Source: a virus. From it: a stretch of DNA of 22,929 bases. Location: the IMG/VR virus record IMGVR_UViG_3300020205_005372, positions 1 through 22,929 of that record. One strand, given 5' to 3'. The notes below the pieces were generated by a model. It worked only from the letters and a program-made list of their open reading frames with translations, ran no database searches and was not told where the DNA came from. This document shows positions 6,886 through 13,551 of the stretch, one piece after another; positions within the stretch are counted from its first letter, which is position 1, and each line of letters opens with the position of its first letter. The position numbers and the translations under genes were made by a program.

Positions 6886-6932
6886 ATGACGTAGTACAAT
6901 TAAGGTGACAATAAAACTCACAATTACGTCAT
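6886..6932 (+). promoter_or_regulatory. nested inverted repeat covering the start of the small terminase candidate
   Basis: ATGACGTA (6886-6893) pairs with TACGTCAT (6925-6932), which includes the first two bases of the ATG at 6931. Inside, GTGA (6905-6908) pairs with TCAC (6918-6921). If transcribed, the leader could hide the start codon. No Shine-Dalgarno stands close to the ATG, so translation may depend on this structure or a DNA-binding operator may be involved. Confidence 0.35.
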
Positions 6933-7557
6933 GGCAAATGAACTATATCCCTGGGACATCATAGAGAGAGAATTCGTACAAGGTAGAGATGAACGTGATG
7001 CTAATACAGGACTTAAACGTAAGACATTCCCAACTCATGAACAACTATGTCAACAATATGGTTGCAAACTAGAAACAATAAGAAATAGAAGTGAAACAGG
7101 TAAATGGTTACTTCAACGTACTCAATTCAAACGTAAACTACGCATTAAGAATACCGAAATTAACCTAGATGATCTAATGGGAGAAAGTGGTAAGTTCGAT
7201 GCACAACATCTACGTATACTAGAGAAAACTAATCAACTAATGGAGGACTTCCTAGAACCATATGTAAATGGAGGTTATGAAGATTTACCACCACTTAAAC
7301 CAAGAGATCTAAAAGACATAATAGGTGCAATTAAAGATAGTGTAATAACAGTACGTAGCATTCTAGGTGAACCTAATACAGCATCACTATTAGATGAGAT
7401 TAAAGAAGCAACATTAACTGAGCGTAAGAATAAGGAAGTAAGTAAGACTAGACTTGCTCATCTAAACAAACTACTAACTGATAGTGATAAAGTTAAAGAA
7501 GAATTGGAGTTGAGGAGATCAGAGATACGTAAGCAACTTGATAATGACAAAGCATAA
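6931..7557 (+). CDS. terS: probable terminase small subunit, 208 aa
   Basis: The small terminase recognises phage DNA and hands it to the large subunit for packaging. The N-terminus fits the type: an LYPWDIIEREF opening, then a helix-turn-helix (about residues 33-59) where FPTHEQLCQQYGCKLETIRN resembles small terminases with a PT-x-E-x-L-A-x-x-Y-G-x-S-x-x-T-I-R pattern, followed by GKWLLQR. The rest is helical with a long charged coiled coil at the C-terminus (about 135-208), suited to oligomer formation. It lies two kilobases before the large subunit, which is further than usual, with minus-strand genes in between. The start ATG overlaps an inverted repeat and has no ribosome site. A general phage DNA-binding regulator is the alternative. 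Confidence 0.6.
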   Translation: MANELYPWDIIEREFVQGRDERDANTGLKRKTFPTHEQLCQQYGCKLETIRNRSETGKWLLQRTQFKRKLRIKNTEINLDDLMGESGKFDAQHLRILEKTNQLMEDFLEPYVNGGYEDLPPLKPRDLKDIIGAIKDSVITVRSILGEPNTASLLDEIKEATLTERKNKEVSKTRLAHLNKLLTDSDKVKEELELRRSEIRKQLDNDKA

Positions 7558-7561
7558 CAAA

Positions 7562-8077
7562 ATGATCTATTTAATCGGTGATATAGCTGAGTTCAAGAAG
7601 AATGATAAAGATAACACAAAGAGAAATCTGTTAATAGCTGGAGGGTTATTAGGAGCAGGAATATTAGGAACAATAGCAGTTAAAAGTTATCTTCGTAATG
7701 GTAAGTTAGTTAAACCTACAACTCGTAAAGTGATTAAAACTAGTGAATCTGTAACACCTAAACTAACTAGTAAACAGAAATTAGATGCTAGACGTAAAGC
7801 TATTAACGATAACGTTAATAATAATTTAAAACCCAATACAGCAATCAACTTTGATGATTACTTAGATAACACTAGTGGCGGACAACCTACATTCGGTGAT
7901 TATTTCACAGATTTAAAATTACATAATGATACTATTAAATTAAATTTAAGTAAAACAGATGTAAATTATGCAAAACAAAAGAAACAAGCTATTAAAAAAC
8001 AAATTCAAATGATTGCAAGTAAACTAAGACAACGTAATGCTTATTACAATAGACAATTAAATCTGACAAACTTCTAA
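7562..8077 (+). CDS. tag-family basic membrane protein, 171 aa
   Basis: A short N-terminal part (MIYLIGDIAEFKKNDKDNTK) leads into a Gly-rich hydrophobic helix (about residues 22-40, LLIAGGLLGAGILGTIAV). This runs directly into the tag VKSYLRNGKLVKPTTR (40-55), shared with four other proteins of the window. The remainder is basic and hydrophilic, ending in a lysine/arginine/glutamine-rich helix. Earlier in-frame starts exist (TTG 7538, ATG 7544), but the ATG at 7562, four bases after the preceding stop, matches the spacing used elsewhere in this genome. It is likely co-transcribed with the small terminase candidate. In this member the tag follows the helix instead of preceding it. Function unknown; a virion membrane protein is inferred from the family context. 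Confidence 0.65.
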   Translation: MIYLIGDIAEFKKNDKDNTKRNLLIAGGLLGAGILGTIAVKSYLRNGKLVKPTTRKVIKTSESVTPKLTSKQKLDARRKAINDNVNNNLKPNTAINFDDYLDNTSGGQPTFGDYFTDLKLHNDTIKLNLSKTDVNYAKQKKQAIKKQIQMIASKLRQRNAYYNRQLNLTNF

Positions 8078-8173
8078 TTACCGTAAGAAAAAAGGATGGA
8101 CAACAAAGTAATCTAATCAAGGCGCGACCTAACTCTGGTATCATTTTATACTAAGTACAAGAGCGACACTAAT

Positions 8174-8205
8174 AAAGCTACCTAGTTCATATTAGGTAGC
8201 TTTTT
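8174..8205 (+). terminator. bidirectional intrinsic terminator
   Basis: AGCTACCTA (8176-8184) pairs perfectly with TAGGTAGCT (8193-8201), with extra A-T pairs outside. TTTTT follows on the plus strand and TTTATT on the minus strand. It lies between convergent genes ending at 8077 (+) and 8216 (-). Confidence 0.85.
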
Positions 8206-8215
8206 AATAGCGGAT

Positions 8216-8422
8216 CTATTTACCTAACACCTTATAACTTCTACTACGATTAGCTGTGTTAACTTTACTAATTAATTCATCTAATGTAATACGTTCATTA
8301 ACTAGTGTTGTTCCTACCATATATCTAACGTTACTTAACTTAACTAACTGCTCTAACTCAACTAAACGATGTTTAAGTTGTAGTACCTCTTCATGATCAA
8401 CTTCAGTTACTACACCTTTCAT
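8216..8422 (-). CDS. hypothetical small protein, 68 aa, coiled coil
   Basis: No family recognised. Residues about 10-30 form a leucine-heptad helix (HEEVLQLKHRLVELEQLVKL), followed by a mixed part ending SRSYKVLGK. The annotated ATG at 8422 has no ribosome site. The frame is open for 28 more codons upstream (to a TAA at 8507-8509) and these look protein-like, but there is no ATG, GTG or TTG start among them. That upstream stretch is in the same frame as the 8516-8665 gene, from which it is separated by two closely spaced TAA codons, so a broken or unusually initiated gene is possible. Confidence 0.45.
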   Translation of the reverse strand: MKGVVTEVDHEEVLQLKHRLVELEQLVKLSNVRYMVGTTLVNERITLDELISKVNTANRSRSYKVLGK

Positions 8423-8515
8423 TACATCATCTAAAAAATTGATGAAGTTAGTTAACTTATCTGTAATGTAACTAAACTCAATTACATTATCTTTAATAAC
8501 ATAAATTTACATCGT

Positions 8516-8665
8516 TTAACTCATAACCATGTTTACTAGAGTAATGTATTCTAGTAGTTGTATAACACCACTTAACTTATCATCTTTAATTGTTAACGAA
8601 GTAAATCGTACAGTTCTAATTGCTTTAAGTAACTCACTAATTGCCGCACTATATTGTAGTCCCAT
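8516..8665 (-). CDS. hypothetical small protein, 49 aa
   Basis: The frame extends upstream to 8698, but the ATG at 8665 is a better start: it follows GGTGAT and lies just after the stop of the preceding gene at 8676. The protein (MGLQYSAAISELLKAIRTVR...) is a likely helix-beta-helix miniature with alternating charge. No family recognised. It is in the same frame as the 8216-8422 gene downstream. Confidence 0.4.
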   Translation of the reverse strand: MGLQYSAAISELLKAIRTVRFTSLTIKDDKLSGVIQLLEYITLVNMVMS

Positions 8666-8675
8666 AATTATCACC

Positions 8676-9134
8676 TTAATTATTATCTTCATTATCAATT
8701 AACTGAACTAACTCTCTCTTCAACTGAACTATTTGTTTTAACATATAACTTTTAACACTATTGTCTTCAAGTGTGATAGTTAAATTAAGATCAGTAACAT
8801 TAGATCTATTAATTAATTCAATAATACGTTCGTTAAATTTCTTATTTTGTTGTTTAGCATAATATTCTTTATAATTACCAAATAATAAATGAAGTTCTGC
8901 TATAGCATTATGTTCATGAAAACAATGTTCAGTAACTACAGTGTTATTAGTTTGTTGAATTAACCATCGTTTGTCATCAACCCAACTATCTCTAGGTGCT
9001 ATAACTTTAACTGAACCAACATCAGTTAATTTAACCGCAATTAACTTATCATCAATTAAATCAACAGTATTAAACTTAAATGGTTTTAATTTATCTGCGA
9101 ATACTGTAATTTCGTTTATGTACTTAATATCCAT
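8676..9134 (-). CDS. hypothetical protein, 152 aa
   Basis: No family recognised. The N-terminal half is rich in short beta-like segments (for example LIAVKLTDVGSVKVI). There is a histidine-rich turn around residues 70-75 (EHCFHEHNA) that could bind a metal, and the C-terminus is a charged helix (LKQIVQLKRELVQLIDNEDNN). AAGGAT about nine bases before the ATG at 9134 supports the start. It is followed closely by the 8516-8665 gene and probably shares its transcript. Confidence 0.6.
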   Translation of the reverse strand: MDIKYINEITVFADKLKPFKFNTVDLIDDKLIAVKLTDVGSVKVIAPRDSWVDDKRWLIQQTNNTVVTEHCFHEHNAIAELHLLFGNYKEYYAKQQNKKFNERIIELINRSNVTDLNLTITLEDNSVKSYMLKQIVQLKRELVQLIDNEDNN

Positions 9135-9175
9135 TAACTGTTATCCTTGTAATGTTAACTAACAATATACTAACA

Positions 9176-9637
9176 CTATTTTTTCTTACTCATACGATTT
9201 CTCAATTCATTAACTCCAAGTAGTGCAGTTCCAATACCTGCACCTATTAATGCACCTTTACCAATAGATACATTTCTAATTTTATTAAGTTTATTGTTTA
9301 GTCTAACTTCTATTATTTTTCTTTTAATTTTATTATCTAAAAACTTATATTTATTAGCAGTTTCTTCTATTGCTTTAATACTATTAATAGTCTGTTGTTT
9401 AACTTGCTTACTGTTTAGTTGTTTAATCGCTTCTTCATAAGCGATAGGATCATTCTTATAATATTTTAATAATTTACGTCCATGTTTAATATTAGTTTTG
9501 TAAAGGGCATTAACTTTACTATCTTTACCTCCAACGTATCCACCTATAGCAGTTGCGCCACCAAGTAAAGCAGTATTAGTTAGCAAACCTCTAGATTTCC
9601 TCTTCTTCTTATCTTTATCACCTATTTTACGCGCCAT
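9176..9637 (-). CDS. basic protein with two Gly-rich membrane helices, 153 aa
   Basis: The basic N-terminus carries KDKKKRKSRGL (about residues 8-18), followed by a Gly/Ala-rich hydrophobic segment (about 19-36), a basic helical middle of roughly 85 residues, a second Gly-rich helix (about 125-143, GALIGAGIGTALLGV) and a short basic tail (SKKK). The protein at 20575-21081 has the same tag and the same order of parts, so the two are paralogues or share a domain plan. Small-residue repeats of the GxxxG type favour helix packing in membranes. The stop codon lies within a GTAAGAAAAAA copy (9179-9189). It is transcribed divergently from the large terminase across only 32 bases. Confidence 0.65.
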   Translation of the reverse strand: MARKIGDKDKKKRKSRGLLTNTALLGGATAIGGYVGGKDSKVNALYKTNIKHGRKLLKYYKNDPIAYEEAIKQLNSKQVKQQTINSIKAIEETANKYKFLDNKIKRKIIEVRLNNKLNKIRNVSIGKGALIGAGIGTALLGVNELRNRMSKKK

Positions 9638-9669
9638 AATTAAAACATATTAACTTACACATATATTAT

Positions 9670-12564
9670 ATGACCTCTCGCGAACAACTAGAAAAGGAAT
9701 TAGCCAACATAGAGAACAAGTTATACGAACTAGCGATACTAGATAATAAGGATGAACAGTATGAATTAGAATCACTACTAGAAGAACAAAGTTACGTTCA
9801 AGCATATCAATCTAGTTACAGTTTCCTAGCTCATAGTTGGCAGACATTTAATGGTGAAGTATTCCTACCAGCTAAACATCTACACGCAATCGCCGAACAT
9901 CTAGATGCAACATTAACTGGTGAAATTAAACGACTCATAATTAATGTGCCACCTAGAACTGCTAAGTCAGCATTAGTAACTAAAGCATTCCCCGCATACT
10001 GTTGGATTAAACAACCTCATCTTAAATTCGCCAACGTTAGTTATGGTTATGGACTTGCTGAAGAAGGTAGTGTACATAGTCGCCAGATAATGCAATCTGA
10101 TTGGTATAAGCGAGGTATGGCTACAGTATGGCGCGATATGGGTGCTACACCTTGGGAGTTCAGACGCGATAAGAATATGAAAAATGATTATGAGAATAAT
10201 GCTAATGGTCGTAGATTCGCAACATCGTGTCCTGAAGGTATCTTTACTGGCATTGGCGCAGACACAATCATAATTGATGATCCTGTTAAAGCTAATGCTG
10301 CATATAGTAAGAATACACTAGATAAAGTTAATCAATGGGTTAGTAATACTCTGATGTCGCGACTTAACAACCAATCAGAAGGTGTTATTATACTAGTGAT
10401 GCAGCGAATTAGTGAATGTTTATTACCAGGTAATTTAATTACAACACCAACAGGAGTAAGAAAAATAGAAGAGTTAAATGTAAATGACTCTATTATTAGT
10501 TCTATCGGATTTGATAACGTATTACATAAAACAAACAAACAATATTCTGGTACAGTATATGGAATAAGAACTTATGGTGACTGTAATACTATATGGGTTA
10601 CTGACACTCATGAACTATTAACAGGAAGAGGTTGGATTAAAGCTGAAGATTTATTAGAAACTGATATCATAATTAACAATATAAATTATGATGTAACTGA
10701 AGATTTAGATTACATAATTAGTTTGTATCCTGATTTAGAACCAGGTAAACAAGTACATAAACCTAGTGGTAATTATAAAAATGCAACACCTCCAATAAGT
10801 AAAGAAGAATTAAGCGAACAACTTAACGCTAATACTATATTGAAAGTAGCTGAACATTATAATGTCCATAGAAGTACAATACATAACTATATGTATCATT
10901 ATGGTTTAAGAAAACAAAGACGTAACTACCTACCAAAAGAGATATTAAAGAATAAGTTATTTTGGCGATTTATAGGTTATTGGTTAGCTGAAGGAAATAT
11001 TACTAAAAGTAGAAATAAAAATACAGGTATACAGTTAGTATTTCATAAAAACGAAATTGAATACATTAACAATATAGTTGAATTAATAAGTCCTTACTTA
11101 AGAATTACTGTGACTCCACATAAAGAAGATAACTATACCAAATTGCAATTTAATTCAACACAATTAGCAAACTTTTTAGCTGATAACTTTGGATTACTGT
11201 CGCACTATAAACACTTACCTTCTTGGATAAATAAATTACCAATTGAATTTAAACAAGAGTTAATAAAAGGTTATTATCGTGGAGATGGTAGTTTATCTAA
11301 AAATATGTGTAGATTTGGTAGTGTTTCCATAGACTTATTAACTGGTATGAGACATTTGTTATATCAGTTAAATGTTAAGTCACAATTATATAAAAACAAC
11401 GCGCCAACTAAACCTAGGTTTATTAAAGGTAAACAGATATATCCTGGTATTAGTTATGAATTAAGATGTCTATTAAGAGATGCTCATTGGTTAGAAGATT
11501 ATGACAAAACTTTAAGTATTGCTGTTGAAACACGTAAAGAAAAAAATACTTTAACTAAAATTAAAATTAAAAGTATTGAAACTAAACAATATGACGGTTT
11601 AGTTTATGACATTACAACTAACGCTGGTAACTTTATTAGCGGTTTAACTACAGTTCATAACTGCGATATGACTGGTTTTTTCTTACAACAAGAAGGAGTC
11701 TGGGAACATCTGTGTCTCCCAATGGAATATGAAGATACTCAGAGATATTGGACTCGCATTGGTTGGACAGATTGGCGCACTAATCAGAATGAGTTACTTG
11801 AACCAGTTCGATTTCCGCGAGATGTGGTTGAGAGGCTCAAGAAGGACGAGGAATGGAGTTATGCTAGTCAATATCAACAACAGCCAGTTCCGCTCGGCGG
11901 TGGACTTATTAGGCGTGAATGGTGGCAGAATTGGTACATACTTCCAACTCAGTTTGATGCAACTTGCATGGCATTCGATTTATCTATGAACGATAAGGAG
12001 ACTAGTGATAATACGTCACTTATAGTTATGGGACGTAAGGATAACAAGTTCTATATTATTGACTTAGTGTATGGCAAGATGGATATACTTAAACAAGTAG
12101 AATCAATAATTGAGTTATGTAATAAGTATCCAATGATAAGAACTAGGTTAATTGAACAACGTGCAAATGGAGATGCTGTAATTGCACTACTGAAACGCAC
12201 GATAACTGGACTTATACCACTCATAACTAAAGGTGATAAAGAACAACGTATCCTTAGTTGTGTGCCAGAGATTAATGCAGGTAACGTATTAGTTCCAGAT
12301 GAGAATGTACATAGTTGGATTAAACCACTATTACTAGAAGCTACTATGTTTCCTAGAGGTAAGAATGATGATGCAATTGATAGTATGCAGATGGCACTTA
12401 ATCATTTAGTTACGTCTAATGTAATTACTTATATGCCACTTCAAGTTATTACAGATAGTCCAGGTAATACAACTCGTACTGAAATAAGAGAGCATATAAT
12501 GGATAGTAGTTATGGTGTTACAGTTAATGTGACTCGTAACTATATTAAAGGTTTATTTGAATAA
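9670..12564 (+). CDS. terL: terminase large subunit with intein, 964-aa precursor
   Basis: This is the packaging motor ATPase/nuclease. The spliced protein would be 549 residues, normal for the family. ATPase motifs: a Walker A variant PPRTAKS (residues 94-100) and Walker B TIIIDDP (199-205). The coupling region VMQRISE-CDMTGF is split by the intein (250-664). The C-terminal RNase-H-like nuclease keeps its acidic residues: D770 in AFDLSM, E829 in LIEQRANGD, and D901/D904 in NDDAIDS. A coiled-coil stretch occupies about residues 1-45. The ATG at 9670 has no ribosome site and lies only 32 bases from a divergent gene. The intein interrupts an essential motif, so packaging should require splicing. 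A GTAAGAAAAAA copy is placed antisense right after the splice junction (11676-11686). Confidence 0.95.
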   Translation: MTSREQLEKELANIENKLYELAILDNKDEQYELESLLEEQSYVQAYQSSYSFLAHSWQTFNGEVFLPAKHLHAIAEHLDATLTGEIKRLIINVPPRTAKSALVTKAFPAYCWIKQPHLKFANVSYGYGLAEEGSVHSRQIMQSDWYKRGMATVWRDMGATPWEFRRDKNMKNDYENNANGRRFATSCPEGIFTGIGADTIIIDDPVKANAAYSKNTLDKVNQWVSNTLMSRLNNQSEGVIILVMQRISECLLPGNLITTPTGVRKIEELNVNDSIISSIGFDNVLHKTNKQYSGTVYGIRTYGDCNTIWVTDTHELLTGRGWIKAEDLLETDIIINNINYDVTEDLDYIISLYPDLEPGKQVHKPSGNYKNATPPISKEELSEQLNANTILKVAEHYNVHRSTIHNYMYHYGLRKQRRNYLPKEILKNKLFWRFIGYWLAEGNITKSRNKNTGIQLVFHKNEIEYINNIVELISPYLRITVTPHKEDNYTKLQFNSTQLANFLADNFGLLSHYKHLPSWINKLPIEFKQELIKGYYRGDGSLSKNMCRFGSVSIDLLTGMRHLLYQLNVKSQLYKNNAPTKPRFIKGKQIYPGISYELRCLLRDAHWLEDYDKTLSIAVETRKEKNTLTKIKIKSIETKQYDGLVYDITTNAGNFISGLTTVHNCDMTGFFLQQEGVWEHLCLPMEYEDTQRYWTRIGWTDWRTNQNELLEPVRFPRDVVERLKKDEEWSYASQYQQQPVPLGGGLIRREWWQNWYILPTQFDATCMAFDLSMNDKETSDNTSLIVMGRKDNKFYIIDLVYGKMDILKQVESIIELCNKYPMIRTRLIEQRANGDAVIALLKRTITGLIPLITKGDKEQRILSCVPEINAGNVLVPDENVHSWIKPLLLEATMFPRGKNDDAIDSMQMALNHLVTSNVITYMPLQVITDSPGNTTRTEIREHIMDSSYGVTVNVTRNYIKGLFE
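10417..11661 (+). mobile_element. intein with LAGLIDADG homing endonuclease, 415 aa
   Basis: The element starts with Cys (codon 250, CLLPGNLITTPTGVRKIEEL) and ends with LTTVHN (codon 664) before an extein Cys, so all class 1 splicing residues are present, including the block B TDTH histidine. The endonuclease has both LAGLIDADG-type helices: FIGYWLAEGN (434-443) and LIKGYYRGDG (531-540), each with its acidic residue. Between the splicing domain and the first motif lies a helix-turn-helix-like stretch (about 378-417) that probably adds DNA specificity. Its leucine codons are mostly TTA, whereas the extein uses many CTA/CTT, suggesting independent recent acquisition. It sits in the coupling motif of the terminase ATPase. 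Confidence 0.95.
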
Positions 12565-12568
12565 CACT

Positions 12569-12832
12569 ATGACTATTAATCAGATATTAAAGAAAGCATA
12601 TACAGATCAATCTCATATAACTCTGTTTATAGACAACATCGAATATCAGTTTGATAATGCAATAGTAACTAAGTTAACTAGAACTGAGATAACATTCATG
12701 AGTCCGGCGTATCATCCTGATGGAACGTGTCTAATTGAATATACGTTTGATCGCACATTAATAGTTGGAGTTGGACGTATCGTAGCTAGACTGAATGTAG
12801 ATAGTAAACCACCAGATACATTTATGTTATAA
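12569..12832 (+). CDS. hypothetical protein, 87 aa
   Basis: The frame could start at TTG 12557 inside terL, but the ATG at 12569, four bases past the terL stop, is preferred. The protein (MTINQILKKAY...) has a short N-terminal helix and then beta-like segments, with no membrane span. It does not match a family I know. It is co-transcribed with the large terminase and followed by a terminator, so it may be a packaging or head accessory protein; position is the only argument. Confidence 0.55.
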   Translation: MTINQILKKAYTDQSHITLFIDNIEYQFDNAIVTKLTRTEITFMSPAYHPDGTCLIEYTFDRTLIVGVGRIVARLNVDSKPPDTFML

Positions 12833-12853
12833 TTGAATAACGCATACCAACCA

Positions 12854-12886
12854 AAAAGCACCCTCTTAACTGAAGGTGCTTTTCTT
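12854..12886 (+). terminator. bidirectional intrinsic terminator
   Basis: AAAAGCACC (12854-12862) pairs with GGTGCTTTT (12875-12883). TTTTCTT follows on the plus strand and TTTTT on the minus strand. It ends the terL transcript and the convergent HU transcript. Confidence 0.85.
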
Positions 12887-12917
12887 ATGTTGCAGTAGTT
12901 AAATTAAGATGCTTAAC

Positions 12918-13220
12918 TTAACTCTGTTTATCGTAACGTGCTTTACTCTTATATTCCTTACTTGGTTTGAAGCTAACCTTCTTATGAGACTCAACTAACT
13001 TAGGTTCATTAGTGAAGATAGTGTTAACTGTACGTTCCTTAACTTCAGTTGTGCTAAATGTACCAAATCCCTTAATGCTAACTGACTCAGTTAATGATGC
13101 TGCTTTAATTGCTTCAATCATAGCCATGAATGCTACTTGCAACTTGTACTTAGGAATAGTGTCAGTGAACTTATCGTAAACTGCTCTAGAACCAACTTCT
13201 ACTAAATGTTCAACGTTCAT
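12918..13220 (-). CDS. HU/IHF-family DNA-binding protein, 100 aa
   Basis: HU-family proteins bend and compact DNA as dimers. The length and order fit: helical N-terminus (MNVEHLVEVGSRAVYDKF), second helix to about residue 43, the signature GFGTF (51-55), the start of the DNA-binding arm (VKERTVN), and a closing FKPSKEYK. The arm tip is unusual: the RNPxTG loop of typical HU is replaced by TNEPKLV, which keeps the proline that intercalates into DNA. The gene stands alone between a bidirectional terminator and the divergent promoter region of the RHH gene. Phage HU homologues occur in several viruses; a role in packaging or replication is inference. Confidence 0.85.
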   Translation of the reverse strand: MNVEHLVEVGSRAVYDKFTDTIPKYKLQVAFMAMIEAIKAASLTESVSIKGFGTFSTTEVKERTVNTIFTNEPKLVESHKKVSFKPSKEYKSKARYDKQS

Positions 13221-13286
13221 CGTAGTTATGTGTATGTAATTAACTAATGACTAAGATAACATAGATGTATGAGAAATGACAACTAC

Positions 13287-13315
13287 TTGCTATATTTAAG
13301 TTAAGTTAGTATGAT
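13287..13315 (+). promoter_or_regulatory. sigma-70-type promoter for the RHH/KilA-N genes
   Basis: TTGCTA (13287-13292) and TATGAT (13310-13315) are separated by 17 bases, giving good matches to -35 and -10 boxes. Transcription would begin near 13322, some 27 bases before the RHH start codon. A 12-bp palindrome AGTTAATTAACT (13330-13341) lies just after the predicted start and is a candidate operator for the RHH protein (inference). Confidence 0.5.
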
Positions 13316-13348
13316 ATAGTGGATGAGTAAGTTAATTAACTAACTATT

Positions 13349-13486
13349 ATGAGTGATAAAGAAGTAGCAGTTAAAGTAATTGGATTTAGAGTTACGTTAA
13401 CTGAATATGAACAGTTACAACAACAAGCTAAGTTAGAGAAAAGAAAGTTATCTGATTACATCAAATTAAAATTAGGTCTGTTATAG
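13349..13486 (+). CDS. ribbon-helix-helix (CopG/Arc-like) protein, 45 aa
   Basis: This very short gene begins MSDKEVAVKVIGFRVTLTEY and ends SDYIKLKLGLL. The pattern is the ribbon-helix-helix one: a beta strand with alternating residues (VIGFRVT), a helix opened by TEYEQLQQQAKLE, a turn, and a second helix opened by LSDYI. RHH proteins act as dimers that insert the strand into the DNA major groove, often repressing their own operon; some are mobilisation accessory proteins. It follows a good promoter and a 12-bp palindrome, and precedes the KilA-N gene by 65 bases, so it may regulate both. No ribosome site is evident. Confidence 0.65.
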   Translation: MSDKEVAVKVIGFRVTLTEYEQLQQQAKLEKRKLSDYIKLKLGLL

Positions 13487-13551
13487 TAGAGATATCGTTA
13501 ACTTAGTTAAACAAATAACGAGATAAGGTAAGAAAAATAAGGATAAGTAAT

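Larger units (their letters stand above)
6244..6930. other. divergent non-coding region upstream of the terminase genes
   Basis: About 690 bp separate the minus-strand block from the plus-strand small terminase candidate. Apart from one doubtful 44-codon ORF (6396-6530) I see no gene. The region holds three inverted repeats (6284-6305, 6313-6358, 6494-6531), a 10-bp direct repeat GCGGTTTTCG (6566-6575 and 6649-6658), a 12-bp tandem repeat (6722-6745), four G-runs (6775-6810), a long-spaced inverted repeat of the last G-run (6805-6813 with 6875-6883) and a nested repeat reaching the start codon (6886-6932). In many phages the packaging initiation site lies in or near the small terminase gene, so a pac/cos site, an origin or divergent promoters are all plausible; which is inference. 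Confidence 0.5.

Noticed and set aside
10332-10538. Minus-strand ORF within terL
   Set aside because: Shadow of the terminase and intein coding frame.
11729-11989. Plus-strand ORF within terL
   Set aside because: Out-of-frame shadow of the well-supported terminase nuclease region.
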